Shown here: in pieces, positions 19,001 to 27,241 of the stretch
Numbering within the stretch: the stretch's first letter is position 1
How the letters are laid out: each line of letters starts with the position of its first letter
Assembly: GCF_000419765.1 (NCBI RefSeq)
Contig: NZ_ATTQ01000005.1
Location: forward strand, 248,001 to 312,000
Source of the DNA: Rhizobium mongolense USDA 1844
GTDB lineage: Bacteria > Pseudomonadota > Alphaproteobacteria > Rhizobiales > Rhizobiaceae
Length of the DNA: 64,000 nt
Direction: 5' to 3'
The notes under the pieces: model-generated
Databases searched by the model: none
What the model was told of the DNA's origin: nothing
Seen by the model: the letters and a program-made list of their open reading frames with translations, nothing else
Made by a program: the position numbers and the translations under genes

Positions 19001-20302
19001 ATGTCGAAGAAAAACCGAATTGAAGCTCTTTCGCGCCGCGCCTTTCTTGCGTCTGCGGCAACCGTCGGCGCCAGTGCAATCGCCGCCCCGGCATTTGCGC
19101 AGTCCGCGCTCGATGCGCTGATCAACGCACCGCGCCGCGGCGCCTGGGATGACCAGTTCGATGCCAAGGCTGCCTCGCGTACGGCGAGTGCTGCCGTCTC
19201 CAATACCCCGATCCTCAGCCCGCAATCGGTTCCGAGCATCCAGCAGGCGATCATGGAGTATCAGCAGATCGCCTCCGCAGGCGGTTGGCCTGAGGTCAAT
19301 CCGGCTGGCCTGCGTCTCCAGCTCGGCGTGACGGATCCTTCCGTTCAGGCTCTGCGCCAGCGCCTTGCCATCACCGGCGACCTGCCGCGCGAAGCAGGCA
19401 TGTCTTCCGCCTTCGATTCCTATGTCGATGGTGCGGTCAAGCGCTTCCAGGCTCGTCATGGCCTTCCGTCAGACGGCGTCATCGGCGAATTTACGCTGAA
19501 GGCGATGAACATTCCTGTTGACGTGCGCCTGCAGCAGTTGAACACCAACCTCATCCGCCTGCAGACCTTCCCGGAAGATCTCGGCCGTCGCCATGTCATG
19601 GTCAATATTCCGGCCGCCTATGTGGAGGCGGTCGAGGACGGCAGCGTGGCGACACGTCATGCGGCCGTCGTCGGACGTATCAGCCGCCCGACGCATATCG
19701 TCAACTCGAAGATCTACGAGGTCATACTCAATCCCTATTGGACTGCGCCGCGCTCGATCGTCGAGAAGGACATCATGCCGCTGATGCGCAAGGATCCGAC
19801 TTATCTCGAGAAGAACGCCATTCGCCTGATTGACGGCAAGGGCAACGAAGTCGCCCCGGAAACCATCGACTGGAATGGCGAGGCGCCGAACCTGATGTTC
19901 CGTCAGGATCCGGGCAAGATCAACGCCATGGCTTCGGCGAAGATCAATTTCCATAACAAGAACGGCGAGTACATGCACGACACGCCGCAGCAGGGCTTGT
20001 TCAACAAGCTGATGCGCTTTGAGTCGTCCGGCTGCGTCCGCGTCCAGAACGTCCGTGACCTGACGACTTGGCTGCTGCGCGACACCCCACCGTGGTCGCG
20101 CCAGCAGATGGAGCAGGTGATCGCCAGCCGGGTCAACACGCCGATCACGCTCGCCGAGGAAATCCCGGTCTATTTCGTCTACATCTCGGCCTGGGGCATG
20201 CCGGACGGCCTCGTGCAGTTCCGCGACGACATCTACCAGATGGACGGCAACGCCGAGCTTGCGCTCGACACGACCGCTGGAATGGAACAGCCGGTTCAGT
20301 AA
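19001..20302 (+). CDS. ldtP: Periplasmic L,D-transpeptidase (LdtP type)
   Basis: A 433-residue YkuD-family enzyme that makes 3-3 peptidoglycan cross-links. A twin-arginine-like signal (SRRAFLASAATVGASAIAAP) is followed by a peptidoglycan-binding domain (VDGAVKRFQARHGLPSDGVI, about residues 143-175) and the YkuD domain. The catalytic motif is complete: H326 and the SSGCVRVQN stretch with C345. I chose the ATG at 19001; an in-frame GTG lies 12 bases upstream. It is the expected target of LdtR encoded upstream. Confidence 0.93.
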   Translation: MSKKNRIEALSRRAFLASAATVGASAIAAPAFAQSALDALINAPRRGAWDDQFDAKAASRTASAAVSNTPILSPQSVPSIQQAIMEYQQIASAGGWPEVNPAGLRLQLGVTDPSVQALRQRLAITGDLPREAGMSSAFDSYVDGAVKRFQARHGLPSDGVIGEFTLKAMNIPVDVRLQQLNTNLIRLQTFPEDLGRRHVMVNIPAAYVEAVEDGSVATRHAAVVGRISRPTHIVNSKIYEVILNPYWTAPRSIVEKDIMPLMRKDPTYLEKNAIRLIDGKGNEVAPETIDWNGEAPNLMFRQDPGKINAMASAKINFHNKNGEYMHDTPQQGLFNKLMRFESSGCVRVQNVRDLTTWLLRDTPPWSRQQMEQVIASRVNTPITLAEEIPVYFVYISAWGMPDGLVQFRDDIYQMDGNAELALDTTAGMEQPVQ

Positions 20303-20323
20303 GCTTCCTGCGTATGAATTGGG

Positions 20324-20350
20324 AAACCGCGCTGGAAGGCGCGGTTTTTT
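20324..20350 (+). terminator. Intrinsic terminator of ldtP
   Basis: A perfect 9-bp stem (AAACCGCGC / GCGCGGTTT) with the loop TGGAAG runs directly into a T tract, about 20 bases past the stop codon. Confidence 0.88.
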
Positions 20351-20455
20351 CTTTGCCAGCGGTTGCCGTTCATCCGCTTGCCGGCACCTCCTTAAACGAG
20401 GCGAAGGGGATATGTCGCAACGCTTCGATTAATCTCTAAGTTTTGTGAGGCACGT

Positions 20456-20493
20456 CCCCTCCAAGCTGGCGCAGATAGGATTAGGGTGAGGGG
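20456..20493. repeat. Short palindromic repeat upstream of glyA
   Basis: CCCCTC (20456-20461) and GAGGGG (20488-20493) bracket a sequence of the type AAGCTGGCGCAGATAGGATT followed by AGGGT. This is the same word family as the repeats at 5803-5943 and inside ribD. Confidence 0.5.
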
Positions 20494-20623
20494 CATCCCA
20501 CGACAACATGCCAAGCCCACGACACTCCTGCGCGTAGATTGCTCAGCAAATGTCGTTCTTCGTATTGCTCTCGGCAGGGCGGAACGCTAATACCTTCGCG
20601 CATTCCAGTTGAGGAGCCCGCCC

Positions 20624-21922
20624 ATGACAAATGCTTCCACGCAGACCTTCTTCAATCGCTCGCTTGCCGACACCGATCCGGATATCTTCGGCGCGATTGA
20701 AAAGGAACTCGGCCGCCAGCGGCATGAGATCGAATTGATCGCCTCGGAGAACATCGTTTCCCGCGCGGTGCTGGAAGCCCAGGGCTCCATCATGACGAAC
20801 AAATATGCGGAAGGTTATCCGGGCAAGCGCTACTACGGCGGCTGCCAGTTTGTCGATATTGCTGAGGAACTGGCGATCGAACGCGCCAAGAAGCTCTTCG
20901 GCGTCAACTTCGCTAACGTCCAGCCGAATTCCGGCTCGCAGATGAACCAGGCGGTCTTCCTGGCGCTGCTGCAGCCAGGCGACACCTTTATGGGCCTTGA
21001 CCTCAACTCGGGCGGTCACCTGACGCACGGTTCGCCAGTCAATATGTCCGGCAAGTGGTTCAACGTCGTATCCTATGGCGTTCGCGAAGGCGATAACCTG
21101 CTCGACATGGACGACGTCGCCCGCAAGGCCGAAGAGCACAAGCCGAAGCTGATCATCGCCGGCGGCACCGCTTACTCCCGCGTCTGGGACTGGAAGCGTT
21201 TCCGCGAGATTGCCGACTCCGTCGGCGCCTATCTCATGGTTGACATGGCTCATATCGCCGGCCTCGTTGCCGGCGGCCAGCATCCGTCGCCGTTCCCGCA
21301 CTGCCACGTCGCAACGACCACGACTCACAAGTCGCTTCGCGGCCCGCGCGGCGGCGTCATCTTGACGAACGACGAGGATCTGGCGAAGAAGTTCAACTCG
21401 GCTGTCTTCCCAGGCCTCCAGGGTGGTCCGCTGATGCACATCATCGCCGCCAAGGCCGTTGCCTTCGGCGAAGCGCTGCAGCCGGAATTCAAGGACTACG
21501 CCGCGCAGATCGTCAAGAACGCTAAGGCGCTTGCCGAGACGCTGATGGCAGGCGGACTCGATGTCGTCTCCGGCGGTACCGACAACCACCTGATGCTCGT
21601 CGATCTTCGCAAGAAGAACGCGACCGGAAAGCGCGCCGAAGCAGCGCTCGGGCGCGCCTACATCACCTGCAACAAGAACGGCATTCCCTTCGATCCGGAA
21701 AAGCCCTTCGTCACCTCCGGCGTCCGTCTCGGCGCTCCGGCGGGCACGACGCGCGGCTTCAAGGAAGCGGAATTCAAGGAAATCGGCAACCTCATCGTTG
21801 AGGTTCTCGACGGCCTGAAGGTCGCCAATTCCGATGAAGGCAACGCTGCAGTCGAAGCAGCCGTTCGTGGCAAGGTGGTCGACCTTACCGACCGCTTCCC
21901 AATGTACGACTACATCGGCTAA
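20624..21922 (+). CDS. glyA: Serine hydroxymethyltransferase
   Basis: A 432-residue PLP enzyme converting serine and tetrahydrofolate to glycine and methylene-tetrahydrofolate. The PLP lysine is K236 in [14 protein letters not shown]; the folate and PLP contacts such as [13 protein letters not shown] and [13 protein letters not shown] are intact. The ATG at 20624 has GAGGAG 8 bases upstream; an upstream in-frame ATG at 20609 has no such site. nrdR follows after 9 bases and ribD, ribE after that, so one-carbon, nucleotide and flavin genes share a transcript. Confidence 0.97.
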   Translation: MTNASTQTFFNRSLADTDPDIFGAIEKELGRQRHEIELIASENIVSRAVLEAQGSIMTNKYAEGYPGKRYYGGCQFVDIAEELAIERAKKLFGVNFANVQPNSGSQMNQAVFLALLQPGDTFMGLDLNSGGHLTHGSPVNMSGKWFNVVSYGVREGDNLLDMDDVARKAEEHKPKLIIAGGTAYSRVWDWKRFREIADSVGAYLMVDMAHIAGLVAGGQHPSPFPHCHVATTTTHKSLRGPRGGVILTNDEDLAKKFNSAVFPGLQGGPLMHIIAAKAVAFGEALQPEFKDYAAQIVKNAKALAETLMAGGLDVVSGGTDNHLMLVDLRKKNATGKRAEAALGRAYITCNKNGIPFDPEKPFVTSGVRLGAPAGTTRGFKEAEFKEIGNLIVEVLDGLKVANSDEGNAAVEAAVRGKVVDLTDRFPMYDYIG

Positions 21923-21931
21923 GGATAGCGC

Positions 21932-22408
21932 ATGCGCTGCCCATTCTGCGGATCGGAAGACACCCAGGTCAAGGATTCACGTCCGGCGGAGGACAATACG
22001 TCCATCCGCCGCAGACGGATCTGTCCCGATTGCGGCGGCCGCTTCACGACCTTCGAGCGCGTGCAACTGCGCGAGCTGATGGTCGTCAAGAAGACCGGCC
22101 GCAAGGTGCCTTTCGACCGTGACAAGCTGGTGCGGTCCTTCGAAATCGCGCTGCGCAAGCGTCCGGTCGACCGTGACCGCATCGAAAGGGCTGTTTCCGG
22201 CATTGTGCGCCGCCTCGAAAGCTCCGGGGAAGTCGAAATCAGCTCAGAGGCCATCGGCCTTCAGGTGCTGGAAGCTCTCAAGAGTCTCGATGACGTTGGC
22301 TTTGTTCGGTATGCGTCGGTCTATCGGGATTTCTCGCATGCCGAGGATTTCGAAAAGGTCATCTCCGAAATCAACGCCAAGATCAGCCGCGACACTTTGG
22401 AGACCTGA
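21932..22408 (+). CDS. nrdR: Transcriptional repressor NrdR
   Basis: A 158-residue repressor of ribonucleotide reductase genes. The zinc ribbon is C3/C6 and C31/C34 ([10 protein letters not shown] and [11 protein letters not shown]), followed by an ATP-cone domain at about residues 49-139 that senses ATP and dATP. Length is standard. It lies 9 bases after glyA and 3 bases before ribD, the usual alphaproteobacterial arrangement. Confidence 0.96.
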   Translation: MRCPFCGSEDTQVKDSRPAEDNTSIRRRRICPDCGGRFTTFERVQLRELMVVKKTGRKVPFDRDKLVRSFEIALRKRPVDRDRIERAVSGIVRRLESSGEVEISSEAIGLQVLEALKSLDDVGFVRYASVYRDFSHAEDFEKVISEINAKISRDTLET

Positions 22409-22411
22409 GCC

Positions 22412-23668
22412 TTGAGCGCCGGGCTGCATGACAAGCGTTTCATGGCCGAGGCAATCCGTCTTGGCCTTCTGCATCTCGGTCAGACCTCCACAAATCCTTC
22501 CGTCGGCTGCGTCATCGTCAAGGACAGCGAAATCGTCGGCCGCGGCACGACGGCGATCGGAGGGCGCCCGCATGCCGAGCCGCAGGCGCTCACCGAGGCA
22601 GGCGAACTGGCTCGCGGCGCCACCGCCTATGTGACGCTCGAACCCTGCTCTCATCACGGCAAGACGCCGCCCTGCGCCGAAGCTCTGATTGCCGCTGGTG
22701 TCGCGCGCGTGGTCATCAGTGTGACCGATCCCGATCCGCGCGTCTCTGGCCGCGGCATTGCGCTTCTGCGCGAAGCCGGCATCGAGGTTGATACCGGCGT
22801 GCTGGAACAGGAGGGCAGGCGCTCGCTCGCCGGCTATCTCACCCGGCAGACGAAGAACCGGCCCTATGTGACTCTGAAGCTTGCCGTTTCCGCCGACGGC
22901 ATGATCGGCCGCAAAGGCGAGGGACAGATCGCCATCACCAGTCCTCTCGCCCGCGCACAGGTCCAGGCGCTCCGCGCCGAAACCGACGCCATCCTTGTCG
23001 GCATCGGCACGGCGATCGCCGACGACCCGGAACTGACGGTGCGCGTGCCGGGCCTGCAATCGCTGTCGCCGGTGCGTGTCGTGCTTGATCCGCGGCTTGA
23101 TTTGCCGCTCGGCAGTAAACTTGTACGTTCAGCACGAGAGGTGCCGACCATTGCCGTTGCAGGCGAGGCACCCCCCTTTATCCAGCCGGACATCTCTCCT
23201 ACAAGGGGCGAGATAGATGGGGTGAGCGATCGCCAGCATTCTTCCGCTGCGACCGACGCCACCACTGACAAGGTGCCAGCAGAGGCGAGCTGCGGCAACC
23301 TGCCGATCCCTCCCCTAGCGGGGGAGATGCCCGGCAGGGCAGAGGGGGATGAGGCCCGCGCCGAAGCCCTGCGGGCTGCAGGCGTCGAAATCCTCTACTG
23401 CCATCCTTACCATCCCGAAGTGCTGCTTCCGGCGCTCGCCTCGCGCGGCATTTCCTCGCTGCTTGTCGAAGGCGGTGCGAAGACGGCGCGGCTTTTTCTC
23501 GACGCCGGTCTCGTCGATCGAATCCAGCTTTACCAGGGCCGACTCATCATCGGCGAGGGCGGTATTGAATCGCCTTTGACGAAGACCGATATGCCATCCG
23601 GTTTTGCCCATAGAGGCACGTTCATGTTCGGCGACGACCGGCTGGACGAATACGAAAGAGAATTTTGA
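22412..23668 (+). CDS. ribD: Bifunctional riboflavin biosynthesis deaminase/reductase RibD with repeat-derived insertion
   Basis: A 418-residue enzyme for steps 2 and 3 of riboflavin synthesis. The deaminase domain has the zinc site H54-A-E56, C79 and C88 (GGRPHAEPQAL, LEPCSHHGKTPPCAEAL); the reductase domain starts near residue 150 (RPYVTLKLAVSADGMIG). Start is TTG at 22412, spaced from GGAG and 3 bases after nrdR. Between about residues 261 and 315 lies a block foreign to RibD, encoded by a palindromic rhizobial repeat (see the repeat entry). It is in frame, and the reductase fold resumes after it (EALRAAGVEILYCHP). It makes the protein longer than the usual 360-400 residues. Confidence 0.93.
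   Translation: MSAGLHDKRFMAEAIRLGLLHLGQTSTNPSVGCVIVKDSEIVGRGTTAIGGRPHAEPQALTEAGELARGATAYVTLEPCSHHGKTPPCAEALIAAGVARVVISVTDPDPRVSGRGIALLREAGIEVDTGVLEQEGRRSLAGYLTRQTKNRPYVTLKLAVSADGMIGRKGEGQIAITSPLARAQVQALRAETDAILVGIGTAIADDPELTVRVPGLQSLSPVRVVLDPRLDLPLGSKLVRSAREVPTIAVAGEAPPFIQPDISPTRGEIDGVSDRQHSSAATDATTDKVPAEASCGNLPIPPLAGEMPGRAEGDEARAEALRAAGVEILYCHPYHPEVLLPALASRGISSLLVEGGAKTARLFLDAGLVDRIQLYQGRLIIGEGGIESPLTKTDMPSGFAHRGTFMFGDDRLDEYEREF
23191..23355 (+). repeat. Palindromic repeat element inserted in frame within ribD
   Basis: About 165 bases (55 codons) with the vocabulary of intergenic rhizobial repeats: ACAAGGGGCGAGATAGATGG near 23201, AAGGTGCCAGCAG at 23270-23282 (identical to 5910-5922), CTCCCC-tagc-GGGGGAG hairpin at about 23310-23327, and AGAGGGGGATGAGG near 23341. 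The translated block is proline, glycine and alanine rich with no conserved fold. The boundaries are approximate. Confidence 0.75.
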
Positions 23669-24288
23669 TGTTCACCGGAATTGTCACCGATATCGGCACG
23701 ATCGAATCCATTTCTCCCATGAACGAGGGTGTGAAGCTCCGCGTCGCGAGCAATTACGACCCCAAGTCCATCGATATGGGCGCGTCGATTTCCCATTCGG
23801 GCATCTGCCTGACGGTGACCGGCCTGCCGGACGAAGGCAGCAACGGGCGTTGGTTCGAGGTGGAGGCCTGGGAAGAGGCACTAAGGCTCACGACGCTTGC
23901 AAGCTGGAAGGAAGGCACCCGCGTCAATCTCGAGCGTTCTCTGAAGATCGGTGACGAACTCGGCGGCCACATCGTCTCAGGGCATGTCGACGGCAAGGCA
24001 GAAATCCTGTCGGTGACTACGGAAGGGGATGCGACCCGCTTCCGTCTGCGCGCCCCGGAGCATCTCGCGAAGTTCGTGGCGCCCAAAGGCTCGATAGCGC
24101 TCGATGGTACGTCGCTGACGGTCAACGCCGTCGAAGGCACGGATTTCGACGTGCTTCTCATTCGCCATACTTTGGAAGTCACGACATGGGGCGAGCGAGA
24201 GGCCGGCGATTTCGTCAATTTCGAGGTCGATACGATGGCGCGCTATGCAGCTAGGCTGGCTGAATTCCCTGCCGCGAGAGCAGAATGA
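23668..24288 (+). CDS. ribE: Riboflavin synthase, alpha chain
   Basis: A 206-residue enzyme making riboflavin from two molecules of dimethyl-ribityllumazine. Two lumazine-binding repeats are visible, the first from MFTGIVTDIG and the second from HIVSGHVDGKAEI at about residue 100. The ATG overlaps the ribD stop by one base (TGATG), which indicates translational coupling. The 3' end overlaps a convergent GNAT gene by 38 bases. ribH, the next enzyme partner, lies 1.8 kb away beyond three minus-strand genes. Confidence 0.95.
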   Translation: MFTGIVTDIGTIESISPMNEGVKLRVASNYDPKSIDMGASISHSGICLTVTGLPDEGSNGRWFEVEAWEEALRLTTLASWKEGTRVNLERSLKIGDELGGHIVSGHVDGKAEILSVTTEGDATRFRLRAPEHLAKFVAPKGSIALDGTSLTVNAVEGTDFDVLLIRHTLEVTTWGEREAGDFVNFEVDTMARYAARLAEFPAARAE

Positions 24289-24787
24289 TTTCGCCGTGAT
24301 AATCGGTACGTGCCACCTCGCGGAAGCCGAGCTTTTCCGCGACGCGTAGCGACGCTGCGTTTTCCGGGCTGACGATGCAGGTCATCTCCTTGCCGGGGAA
24401 ATGACAGTCAGCCCATGCGATCAGCGCCGTGAGCGCTTCTGTCGCATAGCCCCGTCCGTGTACGGAAGGCAGCAACACCCATCCGGTTTCCAGTGTTTCC
24501 TCGATGGATGGAGACATCTCACGTCGGGCTTCGTGGAACCCTGCCTCGCCGATCAGCCGCCCGCTTTGCTTTTCCTCGATGATCAGAAAGCCGAAACCCA
24601 TATGATGCCACATGCCGCTCGCCCTTATGAGGCGGGACCATGTCTGCTCGCGTGTCGATGGCACGCCGCTGATATAGCGAACGACGTCCTCATCGGCCCA
24701 TAAGTCTATGTAGGCATCGAAATCGTCGAGCCGGTGCGGCCGCAGAACCAACCGCTCAGTTTCGATGGTCGGAACATTGATCATCAT
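24251..24787 (-). CDS. GNAT-family N-acetyltransferase (RimJ/RimL type)
   Basis: A protein of about 178 residues with the RimJ/RimL-like opening IETERLVLRPHRLDDFDAY, the acetyl-CoA loop region LPSVHGRGYATEAL and the closing segment NAASLRVAEKLGFREVAR. It would acetylate an amine, perhaps a protein N-terminus or small molecule. I prefer the ATG at 24787; a GTG at 24817 overlaps the stop of the upstream cupin gene (GTGA) and is a credible alternative. Its 3' end runs 38 bases into ribE on the other strand. Confidence 0.88.
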   Translation of the reverse strand: MMINVPTIETERLVLRPHRLDDFDAYIDLWADEDVVRYISGVPSTREQTWSRLIRASGMWHHMGFGFLIIEEKQSGRLIGEAGFHEARREMSPSIEETLETGWVLLPSVHGRGYATEALTALIAWADCHFPGKEMTCIVSPENAASLRVAEKLGFREVARTDYHGEIILLSRQGIQPA

Positions 24788-24813
24788 GGATATCGTTTCT
24801 CTGAACACCTGTC

Positions 24814-25308
24814 TCACGCGCCTGCTTCGCCGTCCCAGTAGTCGAGATCGTTCTCGGCGCGCCCGATGAAGCGGAAGCGCCCGACGTCGTGATTTGTCTT
24901 GACGAGGAATTTTTGGGAATCCGGGTATTCGACGATCTCCGTCTTCGCCATCGTGGAGATGCCGAGATAGATCAGCGTCGTCTTGCCGGTATTGAGGATC
25001 TGATGTGCTGTTTCCTTCCCGCCGGCAGGCGCGCCGAGCGTATCGCCTTTCCTGATCGGGTAACGTTCGCTTCCAAAACGGTATTCGCCTGTCCCTTCGA
25101 TCACGAAGAACAGCTCATCCTCGACATGGTGATTGTGGAACGGACAGCTCGATTTGCCGGGCGGCACCTCGTTGTAGCTGATCCCGAGATTGGAAAGGCC
25201 AAGCAGGCGGCCGAAGGATGCGTCGGCGCCCTCGTAGAGCGCGCCCTGTTGCCACCGATCCAGCGTCAGGTCGGCAATATTGAGAACCGGTTTAATCTCC
25301 CGTGGCAT
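24814..25308 (-). CDS. Cupin-domain protein
   Basis: A 164-residue protein with one clear cupin metal site: CPFHNHHVEDELFFVIEGTG (two His, Glu) and the later AHQILNTGK. The family includes sugar isomerases, dioxygenases and storage-type proteins; the substrate cannot be told from sequence. It precedes the GNAT gene on the same strand with a possible 4-base overlap, so the two may work together. Confidence 0.88.
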   Translation of the reverse strand: MPREIKPVLNIADLTLDRWQQGALYEGADASFGRLLGLSNLGISYNEVPPGKSSCPFHNHHVEDELFFVIEGTGEYRFGSERYPIRKGDTLGAPAGGKETAHQILNTGKTTLIYLGISTMAKTEIVEYPDSQKFLVKTNHDVGRFRFIGRAENDLDYWDGEAGA

Positions 25309-25422
25309 GTCTTGTCCCCTTTTTGCAGGTACGAACAGACCATCAATCCGGGATGGTTTTCAATAGGTGTCAGTGGAATTGTCGGGGAGGGCGGCGCAGC
25401 GATCTGCGCCGCCCTGCGCCGA

Positions 25423-25782
25423 TCAGTCGGTATAGAAGGTAATGCTGCCATCGGCCGCCTGTTCGGCATTGATGACGTTGCGGACATTGACGCCGTCATT
25501 GCCGAGCTTGCGCGTCAGCATCCTGTTGGCGTCGATCGATGCCTGAATCTGGCGCACATCCTGTGCCGAGCGTGGCGGAGCGGAGCGTGGACCATTTGCT
25601 TCGGGGCTTACGTCGTGCCAGTTGTAGAAATGCTTTACGGTGAAGTCGTTACCCCGGAAATTGCGGAGCGTCTGTTCGATGCCCGATGGGCTGTTCATGC
25701 CGAAGCTTTCCGCACGGCTGACGCCGGCAAGCGCGAGGGAGGAGAAGGCGGAAACGATGGCGATTGTGGCAACGCGGTTCAT
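25423..25782 (-). CDS. Small exported hypothetical protein
   Basis: A 119-residue protein with a signal peptide (MNRVATIAIVSAFSSLALAG, cleavage likely after SRA). The mature part is short, polar and without known domain; a segment DVRQIQASIDANRMLTRKLG is helical and amphipathic. It ends in an acidic, aromatic tail. Likely periplasmic. No operon partner is evident. Confidence 0.75.
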   Translation of the reverse strand: MNRVATIAIVSAFSSLALAGVSRAESFGMNSPSGIEQTLRNFRGNDFTVKHFYNWHDVSPEANGPRSAPPRSAQDVRQIQASIDANRMLTRKLGNDGVNVRNVINAEQAADGSITFYTD

Positions 25783-26103
25783 GATGGTATCCTTTCATCT
25801 GCTATGACGGTCGGCTGTCGTGCAGGGGATCGTCGGCGTTACGCTTGTTGAGTTGGGTCGACCGCAGCGTGGATTCAATAGCTAAACGCCTGAAATAACA
25901 TTACAAATTGTTCATAACGATTGCCTTCGATTTGCCGTTTTCAAGGTGCTCGCGAGCATGCACGGCAAATGGGGGGCGTATATTTCTGCTATCCTGTTGC
26001 AGAGATTTCCGGCCATGATCCGAATTTGCTTGCCATTCATCGAAAGGCATGTTTTGACCGCGGCCTGCCAAATGGCAAAGTCCTCAGAAACCGAAGGTGA
26101 TGC
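25783..26103. other. Intergenic region upstream of ribH
   Basis: A 321-base divergent region serving the exported protein on the minus strand and ribH on the plus strand. It has an AT-rich core near 25880-25925. An inverted pair TTTGCCGT / ACGGCAAA (25932-25939 and 25962-25969) brackets CTCGCGAG and could be an operator. I checked for an FMN riboswitch and did not find its conserved segments. Confidence 0.5.
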
Positions 26104-26565
26104 ATGGCGCGAGATAACGCTCCCCATATTTTGATCGTCGAAGCCCGCTTCTACGACGACATGGCCGACGCTCTTCTGGAAGGGGCAACCTTCGCGCTCA
26201 AGGAAGCCGACGCGAGCTACGATGTCATCACCGTTCCAGGAGCCCTGGAGATCCCGCCGGCGATTGCCATGGCGCTTGACGGCGCTGACAATGGCGGCAC
26301 GCGATATGACGGCTATGTCGCTCTCGGCATGGTCATCCGCGGCGAGACCTACCACTTCGACATCGTGTCGAACGAATCCTCCCGCGCATTGATGGATCTC
26401 GCCGTCAGCGAATCCCTTGCCATCGGCAACGGCATCCTGACGGTCGAAAACGATGAGCAGGCTTGGGCACGCGCCCGCCGCTCGGACAAGGACAAGGGCG
26501 GCTTTGCCGCTCGCGCAGCTCTCACGATGATCGAGCTGAAGAAGAAACTGGGTGCATACGAATGA
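26104..26565 (+). CDS. ribH: 6,7-dimethyl-8-ribityllumazine synthase
   Basis: A 153-residue enzyme that condenses the pyrimidine intermediate with dihydroxybutanone phosphate to form lumazine, the substrate of RibE. The family motifs are visible: [17 protein letters not shown] at the N-terminus, [16 protein letters not shown] in the middle, and [18 protein letters not shown], which holds the catalytic histidine. The stop overlaps the nusB start (ATGA), so the two are co-translated, an arrangement conserved across bacteria. Confidence 0.96.
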   Translation: MARDNAPHILIVEARFYDDMADALLEGATFALKEADASYDVITVPGALEIPPAIAMALDGADNGGTRYDGYVALGMVIRGETYHFDIVSNESSRALMDLAVSESLAIGNGILTVENDEQAWARARRSDKDKGGFAARAALTMIELKKKLGAYE

Positions 26566-27044
26566 CTAGTGAAAATCCGGAGCGTCAGGTAAAGACGGCA
26601 AACCAGCGCGGCGCTGCGCGTCTGGCTGCTGTTCAGGCGCTCTACCAGATGGATATTGGCGGCACCGGTGTTCTGGAAATCGTCGCCGAATATGAGGCTC
26701 ACCGCCTCGGTCAAGAAATCGACGGCGAGACCTATCTCAAGGCCGATGCCGCGTGGTTCCGTTCCATCGTTTCCGGCGTGGTGCGCGAGCAGCTTCGTCT
26801 GGATCCTTTGATCGCCTCTGCCCTGCAGGACGACTGGGCGTTGTCGCGCCTCGACAGCACCGTGCGCGCGATCCTGCGCGCCGGCGTTTTCGAACTTCTC
26901 GACCGCAAAGACGTGCCGGTGGCCGTGATCGTTACGGAATATGTCGAGATCGCCCGGGCCTTCTTCGAGGATGACGAGCCGAAGCTCGTCAATGCCGTGC
27001 TCGACCGCATCGCCAAACAGGTGCGCGGCGAAATGAAGAAGTAA
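26562..27044 (+). CDS. nusB: Transcription antitermination factor NusB
   Basis: A 160-residue RNA-binding protein that with NusE (S10) forms the rRNA antitermination complex. The typical helices are present: [20 protein letters not shown] at the start, [21 protein letters not shown] in the second half and [20 protein letters not shown] at the end. It starts inside the ribH stop (ATGA overlap). Confidence 0.96.
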   Translation: MTSENPERQVKTANQRGAARLAAVQALYQMDIGGTGVLEIVAEYEAHRLGQEIDGETYLKADAAWFRSIVSGVVREQLRLDPLIASALQDDWALSRLDSTVRAILRAGVFELLDRKDVPVAVIVTEYVEIARAFFEDDEPKLVNAVLDRIAKQVRGEMKK

Positions 27045-27241
27045 GCCTTTCGTCCGCCATCCGACCATTTCGCGCTTTACGCTGCACTGCAAGGGTTTTC
27101 GTCCCTTGCGGTCTTGACGTCGTGTTTCCCACCCCGCAATCTCCGCACGCAAAGCTAGAGCGTTCTGTGGAGAGAAGACGATTCGGCTGCGTTCGTGGCC
27201 GGAGGGAGGAGTGCTCCGGCACTTTTGGAGGAAAGAGCGAA

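Larger units (their letters stand above)
20303..20623. other. Intergenic region between ldtP and glyA
   Basis: This gap holds the ldtP terminator (20324-20350), a short palindromic repeat (20456-20493) and the glyA promoter region. I looked for a riboswitch before glyA and did not see one. Confidence 0.6.

Noticed and set aside
25783..26103. FMN riboswitch before ribH
   Set aside because: The conserved FMN-element segments are not present in this region.
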